NCBI GenBank assembly: GCA_900752975.1
Contig: CAADXH010000088.1
Location: 1-53,679, forward strand
DNA: 53,679 nt
Direction: 5' to 3'
Source: Bacilli bacterium
GTDB taxonomy: Bacteria > Bacillota_I > Bacilli_A > ML615J-28 > CAG-313
Shown here piece by piece: positions 8,682 through 16,748 of the stretch. Made by a program: the position numbers and the translations under genes. The notes below the pieces were generated by a model. That model saw only the letters and a program-made list of their open reading frames with translations, ran no database searches and had not been told where the DNA came from. Numbering within the stretch: the stretch's first letter is position 1; each line of letters begins with the position of its first letter.

Positions 8682-8726
8682 GGCAATTATGGCTAGATAT
8701 CTAGTATCTAACTATGATTGCCTTTT
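8682..8726 (+). terminator. Strong intrinsic terminator
   Basis: An 18-bp stem (GGCAATTATGGCTAGATA with TATCTAACTATGATTGCC, two wobbles and one mismatch) around TCTAG is followed by TTTTCT. It closes the leader transcript starting near 8571. Confidence 0.85.
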
Positions 8727-8857
8727 CTAATTTTTTTAATAATATGTTTTTATGGAACTTTTTGCATGAAGTTTTATTAATGTTATTAATATTGTTATTA
8801 AAAATACATAGCCTATAATTTTTATTTATAAACATTATAGATATAATGCAAATTATT

Positions 8858-8885
8858 TTGTGAAATTTGTAGATAATGGTATAAT
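8858..8885 (+). promoter_or_regulatory. Sigma-70-type promoter for the MgtC-type gene
   Basis: TTGTGA (8858-8863), a 16-bp spacer and TATAAT (8880-8885). Its position rules out translation starting at 8860 and supports ATG 8920. Confidence 0.7.
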
Positions 8886-8919
8886 TATTTCATATATTAA
8901 AATGAAACGGGAGAAAAAT

Positions 8920-9648
8920 ATGGATGAACTGACAATATTCGCAGATGGATATAACGTAGAAATATGGGAACAAATAGCAAGAGTTGTACTGGCAATGACT
9001 TTAGGTGCGGTAATAGGACTTGAAAGAGAACTAAAAAATAAACCTGCTGGTTTTATAACCTTTATGCTAGTATCAATGGGGTCTTGTCTATTCGCACTTG
9101 TACAAGTAAACTTAATTGCAATGAACTTAAAAAATATGAGTTCAGATACTCAATATGGATTAGATACTTCAAGAATTGTTGCTCAAATTGTGCCAGGTAT
9201 AGGCTTTTTAGGAGCAGGCACTATTCTACATAATAAGGGTGCCGCAAAAGGAATTACAACAGCTGCTTTATTATGGGTATCAGCTGCCATTGGTCTTTTA
9301 GTTGGTATGGGTGGAGTTTCTAATTATATTATTGCTTGTGTTACAACGGTAGTTGTTTTTCCTTGTGCTCTTTTAATTAGACGAATAGGAAGAAAATATG
9401 TTGAAAAACATCGAATTTACCGAATTGACGTTGTAATACTAGCCGACAAAGAACAAGAATTATATGATAAAATAAAAAATAGTGGTGGAAATATTAAAAA
9501 AGTTTTCTTTCACAATAAATCAGTTAAAGATGATAAGAGTATAAAAGAACTTTATGTATACTTTTCAACTCTAAAAGGTTATAACTATAATGCAATTATA
9601 AGCGAAATTATTAATGAGAATTATATAATTTCGTTGGAAGATTCTTAA
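8920..9648 (+). CDS. MgtC/SapB family membrane protein
   Basis: This 242-residue protein has the MgtC signature: a first membrane segment running into GAVIGLERELKNKPAGFITFMLVSMGSC, then IVPGIGFLGAGTILHNKG and GITTAALLWVSAAIGLLVGMGG. There are about five membrane segments in residues 15-160 and a soluble ACT-like C-terminal domain of about 75 residues. The family is linked to magnesium limitation and acid/intramacrophage survival, and in non-pathogens to envelope or ion homeostasis; it is not itself a proven Mg transporter. GGGAG precedes ATG 8920. The upstream terminator-bearing leader may regulate it. A permease gene follows after 30 bases. Confidence 0.88.
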   Translation: MDELTIFADGYNVEIWEQIARVVLAMTLGAVIGLERELKNKPAGFITFMLVSMGSCLFALVQVNLIAMNLKNMSSDTQYGLDTSRIVAQIVPGIGFLGAGTILHNKGAAKGITTAALLWVSAAIGLLVGMGGVSNYIIACVTTVVVFPCALLIRRIGRKYVEKHRIYRIDVVILADKEQELYDKIKNSGGNIKKVFFHNKSVKDDKSIKELYVYFSTLKGYNYNAIISEIINENYIISLEDS

Positions 9649-9678
9649 AAATAAAAGAATAATTGAAAGAAGGATTTT

Positions 9679-11070
9679 ATGAATAATATAAAAAAACAAT
9701 ACGGGTTATGGACAGGGATAGCGATGGTCGTGGGGATAGTTATTGGTTCTGGTGTCTTCTTAAAGGCTGGAGGTGTTTTGAAACTATCTGGCGGTGATCT
9801 TAGAATATCTCTGCTAGCCTGGTTTATTGGCGGTATTATTATGATTGCCTCGGGCTTTTGTTTTGCGGTATTCGCAACTAAAATAACAAAGTATAATGGT
9901 GTAGTTGACTATGTTGAAACTGCAACTAATAAAAAAATAGGATACTATCTTGCTTGGCTTATTACAACTTTTTATTATCCTATTATCGCAGCAATTGTTT
10001 CACTGTTTGCAGGTGTTTATTTCTTTAAAATGTTAGGATTAAATGTTGGTTTAACTGATTGGCAAAATTTCTTGTTTGCATTTATTTTAGTAACCTTAAT
10101 CATTTTAATGAATTATTTTTCACCGATTATATCTTCAAAATTTCAGATTTCCGCAACCATAATTAAATTATTACCAATAGGTATTATCGCAGTAGCTGGT
10201 CTTTTCGCATCATTTATTCCTAAAAGTAATAGCACTATGATTGAAGCACTCTCAAATCCCGCTCCTGGTTATGTGGTTAATTTTGGAGATGCCATTAAAA
10301 AAACGGCTTTTGCATATGAAGGATGGGTTTGTGCAACAGCCATCAATGCGGAATTAAAGGATTCACACAAGAATCTTCCAAGAGCTTTAGTGGGTGGAAC
10401 AATAGCCATTTTGGTGTTTTATATCATCTATTACATTTCATTATCAGCTTTTTTAGGTAATGCTGGTACAATTAATGAAGATGAAAATGCTCCAATAGCA
10501 GTATTTACAATGCTAATGGGAAAATTTGGGGGAACTGTATTTGCGTTCTTTATTTTAGTTTCTTGCCTTGGTACTGTAAATGGCGTTTCAATTGGATGTT
10601 GTCGCGGTATGTATACAATGTCATGCCGTGGTCATGGAATCTCTCCTCAGAATTTTTCTAAGTTAGGAAAGAACAAAAGTGTATCGTTATTATCATGTCT
10701 ATATGGGTATGGATGCATAATTTTAATGCTTGGTGTATGGTATCTTGCAATGCATGATGTATGGTTATTTGGTCATTTAGGTGCTATGGATGAGATTGTC
10801 TGTGCAATTATTTATGCAGTTTACATTGCCATGTATATTTATATTATGAAAAACTTTAAGGATTTAGGGGTTATAAAAAGGTTCATAATGCCTTGTTTTG
10901 CGATTATAGGATCAGTATTTTTCACCTTCTGTGGCACTGGTTTGTATCAATTGATAGTTTATCAGGACACTAGTAGCCTTATAGATTTTGTGGTATTTTT
11001 AGGATTATTTGTTATTCTTATGCTTCCTTCTGTGTTCTTTTATAATAAAGAGAATAAAGAAAGCATATAA
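9679..11070 (+). CDS. APC-superfamily amino acid permease
   Basis: A 463-residue protein with about 12 membrane segments. It begins YGLWTGIAMVVGIVIGSGVF, the TM1 glycine-rich unwound motif (G-I-G-SGVF type) of amino acid/polyamine/organocation transporters, and continues with GDLRISLLAWFIGGI (TM2) and TM6-like FAYEGWVCATAINAELKD (F-x-x-x-x-W glycine region). It is closest in style to the LAT/serine-threonine exchanger branch, but the substrate cannot be fixed from sequence. It shares the direction of the MgtC-type gene, probably in the same transcript, and ends at a bidirectional terminator. Confidence 0.85.
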   Translation: MNNIKKQYGLWTGIAMVVGIVIGSGVFLKAGGVLKLSGGDLRISLLAWFIGGIIMIASGFCFAVFATKITKYNGVVDYVETATNKKIGYYLAWLITTFYYPIIAAIVSLFAGVYFFKMLGLNVGLTDWQNFLFAFILVTLIILMNYFSPIISSKFQISATIIKLLPIGIIAVAGLFASFIPKSNSTMIEALSNPAPGYVVNFGDAIKKTAFAYEGWVCATAINAELKDSHKNLPRALVGGTIAILVFYIIYYISLSAFLGNAGTINEDENAPIAVFTMLMGKFGGTVFAFFILVSCLGTVNGVSIGCCRGMYTMSCRGHGISPQNFSKLGKNKSVSLLSCLYGYGCIILMLGVWYLAMHDVWLFGHLGAMDEIVCAIIYAVYIAMYIYIMKNFKDLGVIKRFIMPCFAIIGSVFFTFCGTGLYQLIVYQDTSSLIDFVVFLGLFVILMLPSVFFYNKENKESI

Positions 11071-11076
11071 AAAAAT

Positions 11077-11119
11077 AAGTGTATTTCTTGTATTGTTAGT
11101 ACAAAAAATACACTTTTTT
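11077..11119. terminator. Bidirectional terminator between convergent genes
   Basis: AAGTGTATTT pairs with AAATACACTT, with an A-run on the left and TTTTTT on the right, so it can serve both the permease (+) and the hydrolase (-). Confidence 0.8.
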
Positions 11120-11134
11120 CTTGATGATTATTTC

Positions 11135-12091
11135 CTATAAATTATTTTCTTTTAAGAAGTCTTGAATGGCTTTATCATATAATTCAGGTGTAACCGCACG
11201 AATATGAGAGTGAGCACCTTTATCAAACCATACAAGTTTTTTGGATTTACTACCACACCTATCATAAAGCTCTTGAGCTCTTGCAGGTAGTGAGTATAAA
11301 TCCTCTTTACTATGTAAAAGTAATAGTGGTTTATCAAGTTTATCAATGCAATCTTTTGGACCATATTTCATAGTGTGATGTGTGAAATGACGCATCCAAA
11401 AATCACATTCTTGAAGGACTGGAAAGAGTGGACGTTTATCAACAATCATATGATTTTTAAATGAATCATAGAAGTCAGGGTACATTCCTTCAGCAATTAA
11501 AGCTTTAATGTTGCTAGGGCAATCTTGCCTAATCATTGCGTATAATGCGGCCGCAGAACCAATACATATACCATGCATAACAATGGTATCTATATGGTAG
11601 GTATCATGTAAGAAATTAGCCCATGCGATAACATCTTTGCATTCTTCAAAACCTATTGTGTTATATTCTCCATCACTATAGCCATGCGCTCTAGGATCAA
11701 TAACCAAGATGTTGTAACCTGCATCTTGATAAGGTTTGGCGAAGAAATAAGAATACATACATGCTTCAGTTCTACCTTGATGGATGAAAGCAACTTTGTC
11801 ATAGCCAAAATCAAAATATTCACCATAAAGGTTTAATCCTTCATTTATGATGTGAACATCTTTTTTATAACCTTTATTTTTTTCTCCCCATTCAAGGCCA
11901 ATCTCATACATTCTAACTTGAAGTTTGTTGGTCATCCATGAACAATGTCTTCCCCATGTGTCTTTGTCTTTACGATGAAGATGCTTTAAATAAATTTTTC
12001 TTGCAAGAAAAAAAGTAAAAATAAAATATGAAATTATTGATAATACTAATATAGAACCAATAATTATTGGAATTATTACATAAAGTGGCAT
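11135..12091 (-). CDS. Membrane-anchored alpha/beta hydrolase with a Cys nucleophile
   Basis: The 318-residue protein has one N-terminal membrane helix (residues 3-29) and an alpha/beta-hydrolase fold: oxyanion region AFIHQGRTEACM, the strand-turn VIDPRAHGYSDG, nucleophile elbow MHGICIGSAA, the late acid strand PLLLLHSKEDLYSLP and DKGAHSHI with the catalytic His. The elbow is G-I-C-I-G, so Cys176 replaces the usual Ser, as in dienelactone hydrolases. The rest matches the YfhR/BAAT-like membrane hydrolases of Firmicutes, which normally have Ser. GGAGGG precedes ATG 12091. A near-consensus promoter lies upstream, divergent from the lipid operon. Substrate unknown; an acyl-ester or acyl-thioester is plausible. 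Confidence 0.85.
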   Translation of the reverse strand: MPLYVIIPIIIGSILVLSIISYFIFTFFLARKIYLKHLHRKDKDTWGRHCSWMTNKLQVRMYEIGLEWGEKNKGYKKDVHIINEGLNLYGEYFDFGYDKVAFIHQGRTEACMYSYFFAKPYQDAGYNILVIDPRAHGYSDGEYNTIGFEECKDVIAWANFLHDTYHIDTIVMHGICIGSAAALYAMIRQDCPSNIKALIAEGMYPDFYDSFKNHMIVDKRPLFPVLQECDFWMRHFTHHTMKYGPKDCIDKLDKPLLLLHSKEDLYSLPARAQELYDRCGSKSKKLVWFDKGAHSHIRAVTPELYDKAIQDFLKENNL

Positions 12092-12113
12092 TTTTCCCTC
12101 CTAAATCGATAAT

Positions 12114-12142
12114 ATTATATCGTAAAGTAAGTTCTTTGTCAA
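12114..12142 (-). promoter_or_regulatory. Consensus promoter of the hydrolase gene
   Basis: On the minus strand TTGACA (12137-12142), a 17-bp spacer and TATAAT (12114-12119) form a perfect sigma-70-type promoter. Confidence 0.9.
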
Positions 12143-12202
12143 ACCATTAGAAAGCCGTGAAATGTTAATTTTTGTAAGAATTGGTCGACTCAAACAATTA
12201 TT

Positions 12203-12231
12203 TTGCTTTTTATAGTATAATATGCTATAAT
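12203..12231 (+). promoter_or_regulatory. Promoter of the lipid operon
   Basis: TTGCTT (12203-12208), a 17-bp spacer and TATAAT (12226-12231), 42 bases before the first DegV/FakB gene. No FapR-type operator is evident. Confidence 0.8.
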
Positions 12232-12272
12232 AATAAGTAAAATGCTGAAAAAATGCAAATTATGGAGGACAT

Positions 12273-13175
12273 ATGAAAAAAATAACAATTATTACAGATT
12301 CATGTAGCGATTTAAATAACGAATTAAGAAATAAATATGATATCGAATATTTAGAAATGCGTGTCTTATATGATGATAAAGATATACCTGCAAGTCTTGA
12401 TTGGGAGTATGTGCCTGCAAAAGAATTTTATGGTGCAATGCGCAATGGTACAAGATTCAAAACTGCTCAAGTAAATATGGAAGTATACCTTGAAAAATTT
12501 GAAGAAGAAATTAAAAAAGGTAATGATATATTATCAATTTCATGTTCTTCAGCATTATCAAGCTCATATTATGGCAGCATTAGAGCTTGTGAAGAATTAA
12601 AAGAAAAATATCCTGATGCAAAAATATATTGTATTGATAGTAGAAATTCAAGTTTAGGTTTAGGCTTAATGTGCATAGATGCATCCATCATGAGAAGTGA
12701 GGGAAAAACAATCGAAGAAATAGCAGAATATCTTGAAAAGCACAAACAAGAAGTAAATCAAGTTGCAACAGTTGAGGACTTGAACTATCTTAAACGTGCA
12801 GGCCGCATAACTGCTGCAAGTGCGGTTTTTGGTTCAATTTTAAAAATTAAACCTATTATTATTTCTGACACATTAGGTCAAAACGTAGCAATAAAAAAAG
12901 TAAGAGGAAGATCAACTTCTCTTAAAACAATTGTTGAAATGTTTGTTGAAAATTATACAAATGAAGATAAAAAAATGATAGGCATTAGTCATGCAGATTG
13001 TTTAGACGATGCTCTTGAATTAAAAAATATGATTATTGAAGCTGTACCTGCCGCTAAGGACATTGAATTCTTAATTGAATACATTGGACCAATTGTTGGT
13101 GCATCAGTAGGTCCTGGTACTGTTAGTGTTTATTTTTATGGAAAGGAAGTTACTTTTTGTTCAACTGAAAAGTAG
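12273..13175 (+). CDS. fakB: DegV-family fatty-acid-binding protein (FakB-like), first copy
   Basis: A 300-residue DegV protein: ITIITDSCSDLN at the N-terminus, DILSISCSSALSSSYYGSI (fatty-acid carboxylate-binding Thr/Ser region), IDSRNSSLGLG and VEDLNYLKRAGRIT. These are the conserved DegV blocks that bury a fatty acid. In the Fak system FakB presents the fatty acid to FakA, which phosphorylates its carboxylate. TATGGAGGA lies before ATG 12273. A second DegV gene follows after 9 bases and FakA after that, which supports the FakB role over the vague DegV label. Chain preference cannot be read from sequence. Confidence 0.87.
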   Translation: MKKITIITDSCSDLNNELRNKYDIEYLEMRVLYDDKDIPASLDWEYVPAKEFYGAMRNGTRFKTAQVNMEVYLEKFEEEIKKGNDILSISCSSALSSSYYGSIRACEELKEKYPDAKIYCIDSRNSSLGLGLMCIDASIMRSEGKTIEEIAEYLEKHKQEVNQVATVEDLNYLKRAGRITAASAVFGSILKIKPIIISDTLGQNVAIKKVRGRSTSLKTIVEMFVENYTNEDKKMIGISHADCLDDALELKNMIIEAVPAAKDIEFLIEYIGPIVGASVGPGTVSVYFYGKEVTFCSTEK

Positions 13176-13184
13176 GTAATAGGT

Positions 13185-14117
13185 ATGAGAAAATTTGTAA
13201 TACTTGCTGATAATGGTTGTGATTTATCAAAAGAATGTCGTGATTATTTTGGCGTAACAGACTATGTTACGGGACATTTACATTTACCAGATGGTAGAGA
13301 AATTACTACTAAATTAGAATGGGACTTTATGAGTTCAAAAGAATTTTATGCAAAACTATCACGTAAGAATAATGGCATTTCCACTTCTCCTTCAAATAGT
13401 GAAGAGTACTATAAAAAGTTTGAAAGTTATATTAAAGAAGGGTATGATATTTTAAGTATATCTTTATCAAGTACAATTAGTGCAACATATAGATTTGCGG
13501 TGGTGGCTGCCAATAACTTGAAAGAAAAATATCCTGATTGCCGTATATATTGTGTTGATTCGTATCGTGTATCAATGGGATTTGGACTTCTTGTTGCTTA
13601 TGCTCATGAATTAAAACGACAAGGTAAGTCCATGGACGAAATAATTGATTGGCTTGAAGTTAATAAATATAAAGTACACCAAATGGGACCAATTGACAAC
13701 TTATTTTTTGCAGCAAAACGTGGTCGAATTTCAATGGGGAAAGCAATCTTTGGTTCTTTTGCTGGAATAAAACCAATGGGTGATTATAGTCCAGATGGGT
13801 ATACCTCAGTAATTACTAAAGTAAAAGGAATTAATAAAGCTTTAGATATAACTGTACAGTATGTAAAAAGAACTATTATAGATCCTGAGAATCAATACAT
13901 TTTCATTGCTCATTCAGAAAGATTTGAAGCAGCTAATGAACTTAAAAATAGATTAGAAAAAGAAATTAAATGCAAACACATTTTTGTATCAGAAATATAT
14001 TGTAGTTGTGCTACTAATATAGGTGATGGGATGATTTCTGTTAATTATTTAGGTGATAAAATTTCGGCAGGACTTGTCAAAGAAAATGAAGTAATGAATG
14101 CAATTTTACAAAAATAA
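13185..14117 (+). CDS. fakB: DegV-family fatty-acid-binding protein (FakB-like), second copy
   Basis: A 310-residue paralogue of the preceding protein: FVILADNGCDLSKE, DILSISLSSTISATYRFAV, VDSYRVSMGFGLLV, and PIDNLFFAAKRGRISMG. Sequence between the copies has diverged strongly, especially in the pocket region (CSSALSSSYY versus LSSTISATYR), which would fit binders for different acyl chains (in Staphylococcus aureus FakB1 prefers saturated and FakB2 unsaturated chains). Which copy binds what is not known. It lies in the operon between fakB copy 1 and fakA. Confidence 0.85.
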   Translation: MRKFVILADNGCDLSKECRDYFGVTDYVTGHLHLPDGREITTKLEWDFMSSKEFYAKLSRKNNGISTSPSNSEEYYKKFESYIKEGYDILSISLSSTISATYRFAVVAANNLKEKYPDCRIYCVDSYRVSMGFGLLVAYAHELKRQGKSMDEIIDWLEVNKYKVHQMGPIDNLFFAAKRGRISMGKAIFGSFAGIKPMGDYSPDGYTSVITKVKGINKALDITVQYVKRTIIDPENQYIFIAHSERFEAANELKNRLEKEIKCKHIFVSEIYCSCATNIGDGMISVNYLGDKISAGLVKENEVMNAILQK

Positions 14118-14140
14118 AGACTAAGAATAGGACAATTAAA

Positions 14141-15808
14141 ATGAATACTTTAAATGGAACCTTATATAAACAACTTATCTTAAACGGGCTAAATAATTTA
14201 TCAATACACTGTAAAGAAGTAAATGATTTAAATGTATTTCCTGTTCCAGATGGTGATACGGGAACAAACATGCTAATGACACTTCAAAATGGTTATTCAG
14301 CAATTAGTGGTGTTGATAAAACTAATCTTTCTGAAATAGCTATGCTTTTTTCAAAAAGTGCAGTACTTGGCGCTCGGGGTAATTCAGGGGTAATTTTATC
14401 ACAATTTTTAAAGGGAATATGTAATTATTTTTCTGATTATGAGGAAGTCGGTGCTATACAGTTTATTCATGCTTTGGAAAAAGGTGTTGAATATGCATAT
14501 AAAGCTGTAGCAATTCCTGTTGAAGGAACGATGTTAACAGTTATGCGTGAAGCAACTGAATATGTTGTTAAATGTATTCAAGGTGAAAAAATAGCAACAA
14601 TTGATCAAATAATTTCATTATTTATAAACCAAGCAAAAGTTTCGTTAGAAAACACACCTAATTTATTACACATTTTAAAATCAGCAGGAGTAATTGATAG
14701 TGGTGGTGCAGGCTTAATTTATATTTTTGAAGGAATGGACAAAAGCATAAAAGGTGAAATTATTGAGCCATATCAGTCAAGCCCACAAGCAACGTATATC
14801 GACTATTCAATTTTCAATAGTTCTAGCAAATTTGAATTTGGATATTGTACGGAACTTTTAATTCAATTATTAACTGATAAAGTTGATGTTTTAAAATTTA
14901 ACATTGATGATTTTACCGAAGTACTTGGAGTATTTGGAAATTCAATTGTAACTTCTCTTAATGATGATAAAGTAAAAGTTCATATTCACACGCGTACTCC
15001 TGAAAAAGTATTAGACTATTGCCACACATATGGTGAGTTTTTAGCTTTAAAAATTGAAAACATGGATGTTCAACATGATAATAAAGTACAAGATACCACT
15101 AGAATAGTTCAACCAAAAATTAAAAAAGAAGAAAAGAAACACCAAAATACAGCAAGTGTTGTGGTAGCTTCAGATGAAAAAATGGCACAACTATTTGAAA
15201 GTATGGGAGCTTCATATGTAATTTATGGTGGGGATACTTGCAATCCATCGGTTAGTGATTTTGTTGATGCTTATAGTAAAGTTAATGCAGATAATATAAT
15301 TGTATTTCCAAACAATAGTAATGTTATTTTGACAGTTAATCAATCTGCCCAAGTGTTTAACAAAAGTAACATAATTTGTATTGAAACTAAATCTTATTTA
15401 GAATGCTATTCAGCTTTAACTTTAATTGATTATGAGTTAGCTGATGTTGAAGAAAACATAGAAGCAATTAATGATGCAATTAAAAATATAACTAGCTTTA
15501 TTATCACAAAATCAGTAAAGGATTCTTCATATGAAAATAGTAATATTCACAAAGATGATTACATCGCGATTAAAGGTAAAGATTTACTTGGAATAAGTAC
15601 TGATTTAATAGAACTAACAGTGGATGTTGCTACAAAACTAATTAAAAAAGAGAAAAAAGATATTATGACAATATTTGTTGGCAAGAATGTGTCAAAAGAA
15701 GATATTGAAAATATTAAATCGAAAATTCATAACGCGTTTGGTTTAATTGACATTGATGTTATTGAAACAGATAATAATGTTCATAACCTAATGATATCAC
15801 TTGAATAG
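14141..15808 (+). CDS. fakA: Fatty acid kinase FakA (DhaL/YloV type)
   Basis: A 555-residue protein. The N-terminal DhaL domain has NVFPVPDGDTGTNMLMTLQ (the DGDTGTNM Mg-ATP site), LGARGNSGVILSQFLKG and SAGVIDSGGAGLIYI. The middle and C-terminal DegV-like halves (for example GYCTELLIQL; VKVHIHTRTPEKVL) match FakA/YloV, whose length is normally about 550. FakA phosphorylates the fatty acid held by FakB to give acyl-phosphate, the substrate of PlsY and PlsX. The start is preceded by only a weak ribosome site (AGGACAATTAAA), and the gene follows fakB copy 2 by 23 bases. The operon context makes the function secure. Confidence 0.93.
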   Translation: MNTLNGTLYKQLILNGLNNLSIHCKEVNDLNVFPVPDGDTGTNMLMTLQNGYSAISGVDKTNLSEIAMLFSKSAVLGARGNSGVILSQFLKGICNYFSDYEEVGAIQFIHALEKGVEYAYKAVAIPVEGTMLTVMREATEYVVKCIQGEKIATIDQIISLFINQAKVSLENTPNLLHILKSAGVIDSGGAGLIYIFEGMDKSIKGEIIEPYQSSPQATYIDYSIFNSSSKFEFGYCTELLIQLLTDKVDVLKFNIDDFTEVLGVFGNSIVTSLNDDKVKVHIHTRTPEKVLDYCHTYGEFLALKIENMDVQHDNKVQDTTRIVQPKIKKEEKKHQNTASVVVASDEKMAQLFESMGASYVIYGGDTCNPSVSDFVDAYSKVNADNIIVFPNNSNVILTVNQSAQVFNKSNIICIETKSYLECYSALTLIDYELADVEENIEAINDAIKNITSFIITKSVKDSSYENSNIHKDDYIAIKGKDLLGISTDLIELTVDVATKLIKKEKKDIMTIFVGKNVSKEDIENIKSKIHNAFGLIDIDVIETDNNVHNLMISLE

Positions 15809-15809
15809 T

Positions 15810-16748
15810 ATGAGCAGTAAAGAAAAGTGTTGTTTGGTATTAGAAGGTGGTGGCGTTAAATGTGCCTACCAATTCGGAGTGCTAGATGTCTTGACCAAAG
15901 CAGGTTTTAGTTTTGATGCAGTATCAGGTACATCATTTGGTTCTTTGAATTGTGCCTTATATCTATCTGGTGGGATTGAACGAATGAGACAATTTTGGGA
16001 AACTTTGTCAGCCGAAGAGATGTTTAACGAACCACGACTTGATGAGTTAACTGATAAAATTTACAAAAAAGAATCATTATTTGATATTAAGACTTTAAGC
16101 TTTATAATTTCTGAATGGTCTCATCCTCAAAAAAAACGTGAAGAGATTTCAAAATTATATCGTGAATTAGTAATGAAAAATGTGGATGAAGAAAAAATTA
16201 GAGAAAGTAAAACTGATTTTGGATTTGTTACACTGGAAATACCTAATTATAAAAACTTGGTATTTGAAGGAGGAATGTCTCTATTATTTCCTCTTACAAC
16301 TATGGCAAGAATGATGTTCAATAAAAGCCAAGGTAAAACCTTATTAGAGTACTTTTCGTTTGTTCCATATGAATTAATGGCAGATGAAGTAAAGCAAGGA
16401 AAACTAGCTGATTATATTGCTGCAAGTGCTAATAATTTTATATTCACACCAATGGAAATAGATAACAAGAGATTTACTGATGGTGGTGTATATGATAACT
16501 TGCCAATTAAAATGATGGAAGATAAGGGATATCGTAAATTCTTTTGCATTAGAGTTTCAACAAGAGATTTAAAATTAAAATGTAGTGATAATTTAGATAT
16601 TACGATGATTACCCCAACTGAAGATACCGGTAATTGTGCTATGTTTAATGTCAATAATATCAAGCATTTGATTGAACTTGGAAGAAAAGATGCATTAGCA
16701 TTTATTAAAACATTAAAAGGAGACTCATATGAAAAAATTGAATTCTAA
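15810..16748 (+). CDS. Patatin-like phospholipase
   Basis: A 312-residue patatin domain. CLVLEGGGVKCAYQFGVLDVL is the oxyanion-hole block, SGTSFGSLN holds the G-x-S-x-G nucleophile and FTDGGVYDNLPI gives the catalytic Asp (DGG). There is no signal peptide, so it should act on the inner leaflet or in the cytoplasm, releasing fatty acids from phospholipids. ATG 15810 is one base after the fakA stop; a TTG at 15801 is possible, and neither has a clear ribosome site, which suggests translational coupling to fakA. The neighbouring fatty-acid kinase suggests the released acyl chains are re-used. Confidence 0.88.
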   Translation: MSSKEKCCLVLEGGGVKCAYQFGVLDVLTKAGFSFDAVSGTSFGSLNCALYLSGGIERMRQFWETLSAEEMFNEPRLDELTDKIYKKESLFDIKTLSFIISEWSHPQKKREEISKLYRELVMKNVDEEKIRESKTDFGFVTLEIPNYKNLVFEGGMSLLFPLTTMARMMFNKSQGKTLLEYFSFVPYELMADEVKQGKLADYIAASANNFIFTPMEIDNKRFTDGGVYDNLPIKMMEDKGYRKFFCIRVSTRDLKLKCSDNLDITMITPTEDTGNCAMFNVNNIKHLIELGRKDALAFIKTLKGDSYEKIEF

